DNA from: Histomonas meleagridis | Taxonomy: Eukaryota; Parabasalia; Tritrichomonadida; Dientamoebidae | Direction of reading: 5' to 3' | DNA length: 64,000 nt | Assembly (NCBI GenBank): GCA_020186115.1 | Contig: WSYJ01000060.1 | Location: 2,232,001-2,296,000 of the forward strand | Part shown: in pieces, positions 38,301 to 48,836 of the stretch | Numbering within the stretch: position 1 is the first letter of the stretch | Layout of the letters: each line of letters opens with the position of its first letter | Notes under the pieces: model-generated | Database searches by the model: none | Told to the model about the DNA's origin: nothing | The model's input: only the letters and a program-made list of their open reading frames with translations | Translations under genes and position numbers: made by a program

Positions 38301-40991
38301 ATATCGAAACCTTTTTCATTAGATTATATATTATCACCATCAGATATAAATCGATTAATACAATATGATGAAACTATATATAAAGGAATTATATTAAATA
38401 ATTTAATAATACCTAAACCACTTTTACCAACACAAGAAAATCAAATCGATAAATTAAAGACATCAATTTCAAATGCGATTTTTATGTTTTTAAAATCAGA
38501 AGGTTCTTCATTAGCTACAATATCTTCATCAACAGCGTTTGAATTAATATTAAAAGATTTTTGTTATTTTAATAACACCGATTTAATCCAAGAATCTGCA
38601 TCAATATTAGCTAAACAACTTTCATCTGGTTTAGCATTATATAAAGTCTTTCAAAAGATGCAAAATTCTTTAATGCGAATTATAATAAAAGATTTTAAAC
38701 GTCAAGATAATGAATGGATAACATTAACAATTCAAACTAATTTAAATTGGATATCACAATTATTTGTCGAAATAGTGAATTATAAATCATATAAATATAT
38801 CCAACAAAAAATCGACGAATTTAATGATAAGAAAAATTCGGAATCAATTAAGTTTAAATATGAACAAAAGTTTAATTCATTACCACCAATATTATCACCT
38901 ACGGAACAAGAATTTTCACGTGAACAAATCCTAATTTATCAAGAATTAAATGAATTACAATTATCACCAGCCGGGATATCAATACCAAGTTTATTAATTG
39001 ATAAAAACATTAAAACTAATCAAGAATTCGAAATATATAATAGTCAAGTATCATATATAATATCAAGTAAGATTTCGCAAGGTAATATTAACTTACAAGA
39101 TACTTCTAATTCATTCGAGAGTTTGTTCGAAAATTGCCCACCTTTAGAAACGACTTTTGACGAGTTTTTATCATCAATTAAAACTATGTTGAAATATATG
39201 ACACGACAAACACATCAATATAACGATATATTTTACATTGAATTTCTACATCAAATTGTGAACAAATTTCCGCCATCGTTCCCTAAACGTGCTCAACCGT
39301 ACATCATAAATTTATTTAATAATAATATACCTTCCATTAACTTATTTTGTACATTTTTGAAGTTGAACTTAATATCGACAAAAGGTTTAAATGAATTCTT
39401 CTTTAATACATTAAACAAACAACCTTTTAATTGTAAGTTAATCGGCTTCGCTATTCGATTTTTACATTTTACGATTATCGAACAAAAAATTGTAAATCCA
39501 ATCGAAATGCTTTCTTCATTAACTTTAATAACAACAACACCTTTTAATAAAATGGAAACTTCAAATCAAACTCAAAGAGAATATTATTTGGACTTACAAA
39601 AGATCGTCGACGAATTAGATATACCTTTAACTATATTATCGCCACAAACGAAACTTCAAGTTATATCAACATTTGACCCAATTGAAGATATTAAAGAATC
39701 GAATTTGATTTTGGAATTATTTAAGAAGTTTAAAGAGAAACAAAACGTTGAAATGATTAAAGAAATTCTTAAATATAATGAAAACGCTTTTGTTATATTA
39801 TTCTTTAAGAGACAACTTAATGAAATTATTAAATTTATTAATATATTAAATGAAAATTCTTTGGTGAAAAATAATTTCCATATAATATGTTCCGCAATTT
39901 TGACTTGTATCTCTGGTAATTCTTTAGTTATCAGTTATGACATGACAAAATATTATAAAATTTTATTATATTTCTTCGATTTAATCTACAAAGATTTCGA
40001 TTTATTATTAAAGTTTTCGGAATTGTTACATGAACTGAGACCGTTAAAGGTTCCATCGTTTTCATTTCAATGGATTCAATTGATGTGTCAAAGCCGCTTT
40101 TTGATCAACATGTTGTCAAATAAAAACGGTTGGGATTCAATATGCATTTTAACGGCCGACTTCATAGCCATGACAATTTATACACAAGAAAATGATGAAT
40201 GTTTTAATTTAATGTATAAAGTTTTATTAAGATATATATTAATTATAGCTCATGATTTCCCTGACTTTTTGGTTCAAATTACCCCTTTAATGATGTTGAT
40301 ATTACCAAATAATTTCACTCAAATCCGAAATATATTTTTAAGTACCGCCCCATCTGACATTGTAAAGCATACAAATAATTGTTTCACTTTTGATCCGCAG
40401 AAGAATGAGGAAATTAACAAGTTTACACCGACGATACAGCCGATGGAACATTTGATAGAACATTTTAATGAAGCAACGAAAAATGATGATTCTTTTGGTC
40501 AATTAGCAAATCAGTTTAAGAAAAAGAATTCAATGGGCGAAATATCTGCATTTATTATTTATATCACAAATAAGATTCTTCCAACAATTAAAGCTCAAGA
40601 GATTTTGTCACCTTCATTTAGTAACAATTACATTTACTTTATCATAGGTAAGCTAATTCAAGATTTGGATATCGAAACAATAATTGTATTATTTAATGTT
40701 CTTCTGGACCAGCTAAGATTCGTTGGTAGAACAACACTATTCTTTTGTAAGGCGTTGTTGACGTTGTACGAAAGTAATAATGAAACATCGAAGATAGGAT
40801 TTGATGAACTGATTTTAAGATTGGTGGTCGAAAGGGCTGTGACGCCAGCGCCGCACCCGTGGGGACTCGTGATGCTGATAAGGGCAATTCTAACAGACAA
40901 GGAAAAGATCGTTTGGAATTGTTCGTTTGTGAGCCAAAATGAAAAAGTACAGAAACTGCTCAAAGCGGTCGAAGAAGTCTACTGCAAGTAG
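35343..40991 (+). CDS. CNOT1: NOT1, scaffold of the CCR4-NOT deadenylase complex
   Basis: A very large alpha-solenoid (1882 residues from ATG 35343; 1904 from ATG 35277). The C-terminal NOT1 superhelix identifies it: ELLHELRPLKVPSFSFQWIQLM (human HLLRPEKAPGFVYNWLELI), LLRYILIIAHDFPDFLVQITPL (LRVLLVLLHDFPEFL), LPNNFTQIRNIFLSTAP (PPNCIQLRNLILSAFP) and PHPWGLVMLIRAILTD (RPHPWGLLITFIELIKN). NOT1 holds CCR4/CAF1 nucleases and NOT2/NOT3 modules and drives cytoplasmic mRNA poly(A) shortening. The middle should contain the MIF4G-like CAF1-binding domain, though I cannot delimit it by eye. The open frame reaches upstream to a TTG; both candidate ATGs are only 44-113 bp past HUS1. I prefer the second (MSRQINCLYPP), since the first adds a basic 22-residue segment and leaves very little room for a promoter. 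Confidence 0.9.
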   Translation: MSRQINCLYPPTSKSIKLAIAEELPDKCLPLKNFEENSIYINSFLKSSDMTMLPTILRKIYDVVQSSECTKEQKTSIGSYLENMVLTFQDTPLFRTQVLLFFESLNMLPLNFLLIMPILSSVVFTTIAISEKRFTHVAKKFLVNKILPKVTPEIYHKLSPSIIFEIKFSNLYNLPTIFTQNVPNDLLNTSVYNLDIKPLSSLDLFNTILEIDSRTLTSQNQLLRLFDFFPEFDEKYAAAYIVAISSPQCCFPKFFSKLEPSQKERIIDVLRQTFIEKNVDITKISSSLDQIFLTPRLDDCSLIFFLLQALLKNELIPFKSFLGKWDNIEAQLQYLIYLSIHSIPQLDFKDCKIATVSDYTNDTHLNIPNNCWICINFVQSLLTLSEYYEKDVMRLLSSAADEYSTYILICYCQISMNSQKQNSKVFEESSLFFLLNIIQKHNSTFEKILWKLNPNFCEYLYRLFYFKYTYKRDILIELISDHLIDVIKISNDINFAMKIAFQASFKNIIEIEIFIKVFIEKYSNKFIELLLIHIKELILDSNISKSALSIILNKVFTIIWDIYPNLTSDLQLKINIIYSIANTSIPDIKQFDFIRSIKTNTNLNESKETAIEYYNNYLNDNLSLNDFVLIFHQKRIDSPKLFQLMQNYLLIEMKYIYKHNQNVSNKLGELLGTLIHENIFNDKQLKYIFNNFNKCFQQNQSINFVITALNLCYTKLLLYPNYVFSLLKHPSLRSTQLYDKINKLSTNLSSSIQYDQYSTINIHHQISSKFSKLNTPPPKVCKLFQTIPNNKEIFLQYLNSFPNYINWIILHLIIIVQDHPKQLPNLLMIISNNNYLTKLIMEAAIYESIELIIDPTFTTFDGEFNRRRLFILGKLLGRITLAQNKTIPMIYLDLKHLLLHSFSQGKLYGVIPFIKEILCSATKYFYPPNPYISSLLQVLASILTTSLLKSNIRDQINSIFTYFKVSPYQFNLLHLRPEIKQNNFDFISKPFSLDYILSPSDINRLIQYDETIYKGIILNNLIIPKPLLPTQENQIDKLKTSISNAIFMFLKSEGSSLATISSSTAFELILKDFCYFNNTDLIQESASILAKQLSSGLALYKVFQKMQNSLMRIIIKDFKRQDNEWITLTIQTNLNWISQLFVEIVNYKSYKYIQQKIDEFNDKKNSESIKFKYEQKFNSLPPILSPTEQEFSREQILIYQELNELQLSPAGISIPSLLIDKNIKTNQEFEIYNSQVSYIISSKISQGNINLQDTSNSFESLFENCPPLETTFDEFLSSIKTMLKYMTRQTHQYNDIFYIEFLHQIVNKFPPSFPKRAQPYIINLFNNNIPSINLFCTFLKLNLISTKGLNEFFFNTLNKQPFNCKLIGFAIRFLHFTIIEQKIVNPIEMLSSLTLITTTPFNKMETSNQTQREYYLDLQKIVDELDIPLTILSPQTKLQVISTFDPIEDIKESNLILELFKKFKEKQNVEMIKEILKYNENAFVILFFKRQLNEIIKFINILNENSLVKNNFHIICSAILTCISGNSLVISYDMTKYYKILLYFFDLIYKDFDLLLKFSELLHELRPLKVPSFSFQWIQLMCQSRFLINMLSNKNGWDSICILTADFIAMTIYTQENDECFNLMYKVLLRYILIIAHDFPDFLVQITPLMMLILPNNFTQIRNIFLSTAPSDIVKHTNNCFTFDPQKNEEINKFTPTIQPMEHLIEHFNEATKNDDSFGQLANQFKKKNSMGEISAFIIYITNKILPTIKAQEILSPSFSNNYIYFIIGKLIQDLDIETIIVLFNVLLDQLRFVGRTTLFFCKALLTLYESNNETSKIGFDELILRLVVERAVTPAPHPWGLVMLIRAILTDKEKIVWNCSFVSQNEKVQKLLKAVEEVYCK

Positions 40992-41222
40992 AAATAAAAG
41001 TATACACATTAATCTCTGTTTTTTTTATGAAATTTAGGTTTCGACATCAAATAAACGGTCTCCCATTCGAAAAGTAGAATGTAAAATCGTAATGCTCACA
41101 AAATTTGTGTCGATAAGACCAATTTTTGATAACGAAATCAATGATTTTTGATCAAATTTGAATGGGGTTTGAAAATAACCGTCAAAATTTTTAATTGGAT
41201 GATCAACTGACAAAACGTTTTG

Positions 41223-41483
41223 ATGCTTTTTTTACTTATTTTGAACAAAATTAGAAATCCTGGTATTCGCACACCACAACCAAACAAATTCATTAAAGTG
41301 GTTACAGAAGATGCTCTAAAAAGGCAATTTCAAAAATTATATAAAAAGTCTAAAGGTTTAAAAAATAGTGTAATTTACCCCAAAATAATTGGTGTAAGAG
41401 GTGTGCTCTTTGGTGGGCTTGGAGTTGTTGATATTGAGCCTGGTTCAACTCCTATTCAACAATTTCCTTTTTTACGTAAATAA
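41223..41483 (+). CDS. Small uncharacterised basic protein
   Basis: An 86-residue frame starting at ATG (MLFLLILNKIRNPGIRTPQP). It has a short hydrophobic start, a basic middle (ALKRQFQKLYKKSKGLKNS) and a glycine-rich stretch (GVRGVLFGGLGVVDIEPG). The composition and codon use are protein-like, and the stop lies in TAAA. I recognise no family. It could be a genuine small protein or a fragment of a longer gene. Confidence 0.5.
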   Translation: MLFLLILNKIRNPGIRTPQPNKFIKVVTEDALKRQFQKLYKKSKGLKNSVIYPKIIGVRGVLFGGLGVVDIEPGSTPIQQFPFLRK

Positions 41484-42032
41484 AGAAAGCCTTATGACTG
41501 ACACCAAAATGATGATATACTCGATGAAGAAATATCTGTATCTTATAATTGGTAACAGTATTTAGTAAACATTTTCAACATCTTTTAACCTCTTTAGTGA
41601 TCACATAAAAAATATAATATTTATAACAATAGGCAATTAATAATGGAAACACTGAATTTCAAGTTATTCATAACTTCGAGATATTTATCATTAGATTAAA
41701 ATTTCATGCACATCACTTCTTACTTTTTAATGTAGATTGTTTGTTATGGGTATAAGTAGAAGTCTTATGTTGTTTATTCTTCTTTATAATACATTAGTAC
41801 TAATGTATTGGTGGGAAATCCAATCTGAGAAATCATATTTGAATAAAAATTGATTCCATTCTTTATTATCATAAACATCAAACAAATCAGTGATATTTTG
41901 AATAAAATACTTCCAATAAGATGCAATTCGAAAAGATTTGTAGAAAAATTCATATTTATGAAACCAAATGTCTAAAAACAAAACTTTAGTTGATACAAAT
42001 TGATAGATAATCTTATTTATTTAACCATAAAA
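41484..42032. other. Intergenic region with one unstarted frame
   Basis: On the minus strand, 41981-41784 is open (..SYWKYFIQNITDLFDVYDNKEWNQFLFKYDFSDWISHQ..) and looks protein-like but has no ATG, so it may be a gene remnant. The rest is AT-rich, with nothing else seen. Confidence 0.35.
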
Positions 42033-45000
42033 TCAGATGAACGCAATGCAATGTCTGCAATTTGGGCCTTTTAAATGATTTGTTTTACACAATTCACAAA
42101 TTGGCTTATTACAGAATTGGCAGATTGATTGAGTTGGGTTTGTACAAACAGCGCAAGAAGTGAAAACTGACGATCTATCAGGGTCCAACATTCCGTCAGT
42201 ATTCCATTGGGACACTACACCTGCTGCGTCCATACTTATTACTTTACCGCTTTTATTTTGTGGGATCACTCTTTTAATTGAACAATTATGATTACTTTCA
42301 ATTTGTTTAAATTCCGGTACTCTTGTTTTCAGTGAGTAATTTACGACGTAAAGGTTACCATTATCCGTACCACAAAACGCAGATAAACTTTCTTCAGATT
42401 CTTTGATTTGTGTAAGCGCCGTCACTTTTTCGCCGATATCAACGAACCCCAACTTTTGACCGTTAATTCCCAAGAAGACGATCATTTCGCCCACCCCAAT
42501 CCAAATCAAGCCGGATACCTCGTAGAACGTTAAGTCCGATATTGGGTCATCGAATTCTATAACTCTATGAGTAGTACCAGTAATCATTTCCCATAAAACT
42601 AATTTCGATAATGAAGCTGTAGCACAAATCCAATCTATACCGGAAATCACCGATTTAGGTTTCGGTCCTACACTAAATTCTGATATAAATTTAGCGCTTG
42701 TTGGAACATTATTTTTAAATATTACTTTAAACGCTTTTGTTAAACCGAATGTGAAATTGATTACGAAAAATATTCCGTTCTTTGATACAGAAACACTTTC
42801 AGCGTAACCATATAAAAAGTTATATTCATAAAACAAAGTTTTATCAGTTACGTCACTTACAAAAGATAATTTTGAATATCTTCGACTTACATTTATAATT
42901 ATTGTCTTATTAAAATCACTTTGCGACAAGTTATTTGGTGATGTACTATGTGCTATTGTATTAACTTGTTGTTGTTGTTGATTATTCGAATTCTTTAAAC
43001 TTGTTAAATCTAATGATAAACTTCGTGGTGGTTGAACAGGGAATTTCTCACATGCCCAATTTGATATGTATTCATTATTTTTAGAGTCACAAATCGATGC
43101 ATAAATTTGTGATGGTATATAATAATTATCAAATTCGATTGTCTTTAAGTCTTTAATAAACATTTCAGGTAATACAAGAGAAGTTGCAGGTATATCAGCA
43201 GAATCTTCGATATTTTTCATGATATTATCATCAGAATAATATTTAAATGGTAAAATCCATGAAAAATAATTTGCAGTTTCAATGGAATTAGGAAATGTTT
43301 TAGTGATTACCAATTTATGTAAAACATTAGGGATATATGGATAATTATTTAAATCAACAAAAGAACGTCCTGAAAGTGCATTTAATATATATAAAAATGT
43401 GTCTGTTTTAAGATTATTGGATTTCCATTTTTGATATGCTTCATAATTCGATTTATTAAATGTTAAATAATCATCAAGTGAAAATGATTCCATTGCAATT
43501 TTATTAATTTTAGATGATAATGCAATTAATGTTTTAATTTGTGGCGTGGAATATCTTAATAAGAAATGTCCAGTATTAAATGTCCAAAATGCTAAAGTTT
43601 TTAAGTCATGTTGTTTGATGAATAATATTGATGTTATAGGTATTATTATCATTACATGAGACATAAACATTGATGTTAAACCATAATCATTAATTAATAC
43701 TGATTCAAGAAAGATATGTAATGTTTTAGAGTCAATTTCTTTAATGAATTCAATATCTTTCTTAGAATTCAATTTACAAAATGTTAATATAATTATAGCT
43801 TCAGTAAACCAAAATGAAATTGATGGTATTGAATCATTATATCTAAATAAGATACAATTATTTTGTTCTAATAATTGTCCATATTCTTTATTTGATTCTA
43901 AGAATAATGAAATTAAATTCTTTTTAATTAATTTCGGTGTTTTATATTCAAAATATTTATTAAAATCAGAAATTATTTGAGATTCTTCAAAATTTTCTTT
44001 AATACATGGATAAAATGAAGGAGTTAATACTTTAGGTGGTAAATATGGTGGACATCGTGGTGATAAATGATAAGTTATAGGTTTAAATGTAGAAACTCTT
44101 GAAGCATTTTCTCTTAAATTTGTTAAATAATTCGACCAATAAATTTTCTCAAGATTAATTTGAAATGTTGAATCATAAAATTGTAATATATTATTTAAGA
44201 AAAATGATATTAAATAATGTTTACAATTCGCAATATATTTACGTTTGATAATTTCGACTGCTACTTCAGAATAAATATTTTTGATTTGATTTAAATTATT
44301 ATATTTTTCAAATAAAATTTTAGAATTATTATGTGAATTAGAAATGAAATTATTCCATTCGTTTTTACATATTTCATAATTTTCTTTATCTTCATTTAAT
44401 TTTTTCATATGATATAAATTAATTATATTCTTTTGTTGTTTAGTTAAATTATTAATTGAAGAAAATGATTTAAATATTTCATTAATAAATTCTTCATCAT
44501 TATTAAATGCTATAATAAATCCATATATCCAACAATTAATTAATTTTTGTTGGGTTATTAATATAATAAATATATTTAAATTCTTTAAAATTATTAATTT
44601 CAATTTTTCATAATCTTTATTTGAAGTTGTTGAAAATATTACTATTAATATTTGTAATATAATTTGTGAATATTTATTAATACCTTCTTTACCAAAATTA
44701 TTAATAATCTTTTCATATAAATAAAATAAATCTTCAAAGAATTCCGATGAATTAATTGATAAATATCGATCGCCTGCAAATATTAATATTGTTTGCAATA
44801 TTTGCGTTAATGAAAACCTTTGATTTTCAAATGGAAATTTAATTTTATGTATTAATTGATGTATAAAATCATATAAAAGAATATTTGGATTTAATTGATC
44901 GAAAAATGGTTTTGATAAAAATAATGTTTGTGTTATATTAATATATTGATTTGGATTAATATTTAATATAATATCTATAAAGAATTGGAATAAAGTTGAA

Positions 45001-48000
45001 TTTAAAAACCATTTTTTAACATTATTCCATTCAAATATTTCATTATTTTCATATTTACCTATTAATATCGTAACGAAATTTTGTAAAAATGTTTTTATGT
45101 TTGAATTAATATTAACTTCAGGAAAAGTAATGTTTTTACTTAATAGTATAAAATCATTCCAAATTGGATCTGAATATTCACTAATATTTGAAGGTATTAA
45201 TGTGATTAAAGTTTGATAATTATTTTCAAGTATAAATTCTTCATCAAATAATACTCGATGATTTAATATTAATGGGAAATAAGTTAATATTATATTTAAA
45301 CAATTATTATCATTACAAATTCCATTTATATAACTTGTACAATATTTAATTCCTTTATTAATTAATTCTTCTTCTTGATTTAAATTCGGTATATCTTTCG
45401 ATTTCATTATAGAATAAATGATTTTTAATGATAAACTCCATATTAATTGTAATAATAATGGCATTAATGCAGGCCTTCTAATTCCTTCGATATTACAATT
45501 AGAATCTCCTGATATAATAAACATTACATCATGCCAAATAGATTCATAATTTGATAATGTTGCAATTTTAATTTGTATTGAAGAATCACATTCAATAAAA
45601 TCAGGTATAAATGAAGCTAAAGTTACAATTAAATGAAATATTTTTGCTGAAAATTTATTTGTAGATGTAATAAATATATATCTTAAATCATTAAATCGTA
45701 TAATAGATTTGAAATATTCAATAGTATTTCGATTAATTAATTTAGTAATTACTTCTGTTAATGTATATTGTATAGGATAATCAATTCGATTTTCAAATGA
45801 TTTCCATTCAATTGCATTACCAACTTTTAAAAATGATATTAAAAGTTTTCCTATTCGTGGAAGTTTTGATGAATTAATAAATAATAATTTAGCAATTTCT
45901 AATGAATTTGGATTTTTCTCCATAACTTTAATGAAAAATAAATCAGAATCAGGATAATTCTTCCAATTAATAGTTGGGAAACAATCAAATAAAATAGTTA
46001 ATAAGATTTCATTATTAATATTTTCCCAAAGTTTTTTATCATAAAGTATTGAAGAAAATATTTCTTTTGAATTATTATTAGTTATCATTGAGAACAAAAA
46101 ATATTTAAATAATTCAATGTCAGGAAACAATTTTCCATGTTCAATCGAATTTAAAACTTGTTTCCAAAGTTTTTTATTATAATTCCTTGTAATTGAGTTA
46201 ATATTACAAATCGCTTTTAATATCGATTTATAAATTTCATAATCATTTGTAATTATTAATTCATTTAACATCTTCCTTGTATAATGTGTAGAAAGATTAT
46301 GAATAGCAAATCCTAAATATGGCACAGAAAAACAATTTAATGGCATCGTCAAATTATTAAGCATAAAAGGTGTAATTAAAAGACTTTCTTCAAATTCTTT
46401 CGATGGTTCGATATAACCTGGTCCTAAACTATATATTACTGAAAAATCTTTTATTGATTTTTCTGAAAATCGAATTGCTGAACCTAAAAATAATAAAGAA
46501 CCAAAATTCGAATTAGAGAAATATGCATTATTAAATTCTTGAATTTTATTTTTAACATTAATTATAAATATAAGTGAATTATTAATAAATATTTTTATGT
46601 TTTGTGATATTAAATTAGTTTCTAATTTAATAAAGATATGATTCCAATCAATTACATTAATTTCATGCATATAAGTTTGACCTTCGAAATTTAAAGTTAA
46701 TGAATTACCACTTAATATCATAAATATATTATCCGAATGAAAGAATTGTAATTCGGTTTCTAATTCTTCTGATAATTTAAACCAAAATGATAATGATTGA
46801 TATTTAGTTTTGATTATCATTTCATCATTACCTGGGAAAAATTGGAATAATGAAAATTGATCATAATTTTGATCACAAAATTTTTCAAATAAAATCGGAT
46901 ATTTAAATACTCGTTCAACATCTATTGATCGCATATAACGATTAGCTACGAGAATTAAAAATGGAACTTTTGATAAATCTTCATATCTTGTTAATTCATA
47001 TTTCCCTAATATATATAAATTATAAGGATCTAATTCATCAGGAGGATCAATTAAATGGAATAATCTATGAATTCGAATAGGTTTATATCTTTCATCTCGA
47101 TTACCATATACCATTTTCTTAATTAATTCTTTATCGACATGAAATAATGGATATGAATCATCAACGTTTTTAAAATGTAATAAAATATTTAATGGTACAC
47201 AAGTCTTTAAATAATTTAATGACGCAAAAATTAACGCTGCATTTTCTGGTGTTATTAATTTAGAGTCAAGATATTTAATAATGTTTTCGACACCTGAAGC
47301 TTTAACAAATGAATCAACTAATTCAACAGAATTAGGTAATGAATATATTAATACATTTAAAATTTCATAATTTTTGGATGATAAAACTTCTTCAAATAAT
47401 ATTTCGATTGATGTTATCGATGAAGCTATAACTAACATTGCTGAACATATCGTAAAAAAGTTATCATGATCATTAAATAAGTCATACATTTGTATGACTG
47501 TCATAAATGATGGATCTCTCATTGGTTTTCCTTTTTCATGTGATAATACATCTAATGTTAATTGCATAAACATTGGTGATCTTTCGAAAAATTTAATTAA
47601 TGTATTTTTTGGTGGACTAATCAAAAAAACATCTAAAAAATTATGTGATATTAAAAACGATAATGAAATAAGTCGTTTTGAAAATAAGTTTTCCATTAAT
47701 ATTAAACAATCAATATAACAATTATCAGGTGGAATTGTTGTTTTGAGTAAATAAAAATAATTAGGTAATATTTGTGGTAATTGTTCAGGAAAATGTCGAT
47801 TTACGATTTTCATCATTTCTAACGCATTCTCGATTTTGATTGTTTTGGATTCAAACCATTTATTGATTGGTATAATTTCATTTAATCGGTCAATGATTTT
47901 TTCATTGACTTTTATTATTTGTAATAATTTATTAAAAAATTCACTTTGGATTTTGGTGTCTTGTACATATACATTATAATATTTAGTCAAAAAAAATGTA

Positions 48001-48836
48001 TTTGGTGGTGGTGACTTATCATCGTTTCCACATAATATTAATTGAATAAAGATTTCAACTTTGTCTTTGGCTTCGAAATCTGATGTAACTAAAAGAAGTG
48101 AATCAAAACCTCCTAATGTATTAAATAATTGGGTCAATCCTTTATTAGTTTTGGATAAAATACAAAATAATGATGATATAATAAAAGCTAAAATTTTTTT
48201 GACTTCTTCATCTTTAGGTAAATTGATTTTGACATGATTAAAAACAGTGGTTAAATATTGCTTAAAATTGAAGGTGGTGAAAAAAGACCTATGCATTGTG
48301 TTGAAAAAAAGCATATAAATGAATTGTGCTGTTGACGGAGATGGAAATTCAAATATGTATTTTTCGGTTAATGTGTCAAGTAAACATTGTTTGGCTGCTT
48401 CTTTTGCTGTGGATTCGAGTTGGAACCCATTATGGAAAAAATTGGTATATTCTGACGTTAAATCAAGTGTTGAATTATTAAAAAAAGCTAAAAGTAAAGA
48501 TGAATATGAAATCGGAATACTCCCTGAGCTGATTTCACTTAGCTTTTTTAGCAGTTGCATTGACTTAGAAAACAAAGAAAAATTTTGATTTAGTTTTATA
48601 AGCACATTTGCTACTTCTTGTGAAAGCTTGAGTGTTGCCAACGTAATTGAGTCACAATCAGTGTTGTTGGCCATAGAGCTATATGCATCAATAAATTTTT
48701 CAAATTTGAGTAATTTGGCTTCACTATTCTTTTCATTTTGAAATGAAGCAAAATTTTCATATGTTTGCATGAATAATGGATTATTGGTGCATGTTTCGAT
48801 AGTAGTTTCGTCACTTTGTTGAATATAGCTCTTCAT
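42033..48836 (-). CDS. Second large BEACH-WD40 protein with C-terminal zinc module
   Basis: A 2267-residue protein. A helical N-terminus is followed by a concanavalin-like beta domain (about 670-800: YQSLSFWFKLSEELE, DWNHIFIKLETN, FGSLLFLGSAIRF), more solenoid, and a BEACH domain (from about 1810: LYILNALSGRSFVDLNNYPYIPN, ATSLVLPEMFI, YISNWACEKFPVQPP). WD40-like blades lie at about 1960-2200. The protein ends in a cysteine cluster (about 2229-2265) with four CxxC pairs plus His (CAVC, CQFC, CELC, CRHC), which should bind two zinc ions. The BEACH core is more divergent than in the protein at 3719. FYVE- or B-box-like zinc ends occur on some BEACH proteins (for example ALFY), which makes an autophagy or endosome role plausible but unproven. 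Q/N runs near 1950 precede the blades. The start is the first ATG. Confidence 0.92.
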   Translation of the reverse strand: MKSYIQQSDETTIETCTNNPLFMQTYENFASFQNEKNSEAKLLKFEKFIDAYSSMANNTDCDSITLATLKLSQEVANVLIKLNQNFSLFSKSMQLLKKLSEISSGSIPISYSSLLLAFFNNSTLDLTSEYTNFFHNGFQLESTAKEAAKQCLLDTLTEKYIFEFPSPSTAQFIYMLFFNTMHRSFFTTFNFKQYLTTVFNHVKINLPKDEEVKKILAFIISSLFCILSKTNKGLTQLFNTLGGFDSLLLVTSDFEAKDKVEIFIQLILCGNDDKSPPPNTFFLTKYYNVYVQDTKIQSEFFNKLLQIIKVNEKIIDRLNEIIPINKWFESKTIKIENALEMMKIVNRHFPEQLPQILPNYFYLLKTTIPPDNCYIDCLILMENLFSKRLISLSFLISHNFLDVFLISPPKNTLIKFFERSPMFMQLTLDVLSHEKGKPMRDPSFMTVIQMYDLFNDHDNFFTICSAMLVIASSITSIEILFEEVLSSKNYEILNVLIYSLPNSVELVDSFVKASGVENIIKYLDSKLITPENAALIFASLNYLKTCVPLNILLHFKNVDDSYPLFHVDKELIKKMVYGNRDERYKPIRIHRLFHLIDPPDELDPYNLYILGKYELTRYEDLSKVPFLILVANRYMRSIDVERVFKYPILFEKFCDQNYDQFSLFQFFPGNDEMIIKTKYQSLSFWFKLSEELETELQFFHSDNIFMILSGNSLTLNFEGQTYMHEINVIDWNHIFIKLETNLISQNIKIFINNSLIFIINVKNKIQEFNNAYFSNSNFGSLLFLGSAIRFSEKSIKDFSVIYSLGPGYIEPSKEFEESLLITPFMLNNLTMPLNCFSVPYLGFAIHNLSTHYTRKMLNELIITNDYEIYKSILKAICNINSITRNYNKKLWKQVLNSIEHGKLFPDIELFKYFLFSMITNNNSKEIFSSILYDKKLWENINNEILLTILFDCFPTINWKNYPDSDLFFIKVMEKNPNSLEIAKLLFINSSKLPRIGKLLISFLKVGNAIEWKSFENRIDYPIQYTLTEVITKLINRNTIEYFKSIIRFNDLRYIFITSTNKFSAKIFHLIVTLASFIPDFIECDSSIQIKIATLSNYESIWHDVMFIISGDSNCNIEGIRRPALMPLLLQLIWSLSLKIIYSIMKSKDIPNLNQEEELINKGIKYCTSYINGICNDNNCLNIILTYFPLILNHRVLFDEEFILENNYQTLITLIPSNISEYSDPIWNDFILLSKNITFPEVNINSNIKTFLQNFVTILIGKYENNEIFEWNNVKKWFLNSTLFQFFIDIILNINPNQYINITQTLFLSKPFFDQLNPNILLYDFIHQLIHKIKFPFENQRFSLTQILQTILIFAGDRYLSINSSEFFEDLFYLYEKIINNFGKEGINKYSQIILQILIVIFSTTSNKDYEKLKLIILKNLNIFIILITQQKLINCWIYGFIIAFNNDEEFINEIFKSFSSINNLTKQQKNIINLYHMKKLNEDKENYEICKNEWNNFISNSHNNSKILFEKYNNLNQIKNIYSEVAVEIIKRKYIANCKHYLISFFLNNILQFYDSTFQINLEKIYWSNYLTNLRENASRVSTFKPITYHLSPRCPPYLPPKVLTPSFYPCIKENFEESQIISDFNKYFEYKTPKLIKKNLISLFLESNKEYGQLLEQNNCILFRYNDSIPSISFWFTEAIIILTFCKLNSKKDIEFIKEIDSKTLHIFLESVLINDYGLTSMFMSHVMIIIPITSILFIKQHDLKTLAFWTFNTGHFLLRYSTPQIKTLIALSSKINKIAMESFSLDDYLTFNKSNYEAYQKWKSNNLKTDTFLYILNALSGRSFVDLNNYPYIPNVLHKLVITKTFPNSIETANYFSWILPFKYYSDDNIMKNIEDSADIPATSLVLPEMFIKDLKTIEFDNYYIPSQIYASICDSKNNEYISNWACEKFPVQPPRSLSLDLTSLKNSNNQQQQQVNTIAHSTSPNNLSQSDFNKTIIINVSRRYSKLSFVSDVTDKTLFYEYNFLYGYAESVSVSKNGIFFVINFTFGLTKAFKVIFKNNVPTSAKFISEFSVGPKPKSVISGIDWICATASLSKLVLWEMITGTTHRVIEFDDPISDLTFYEVSGLIWIGVGEMIVFLGINGQKLGFVDIGEKVTALTQIKESEESLSAFCGTDNGNLYVVNYSLKTRVPEFKQIESNHNCSIKRVIPQNKSGKVISMDAAGVVSQWNTDGMLDPDRSSVFTSCAVCTNPTQSICQFCNKPICELCKTNHLKGPNCRHCIAFI

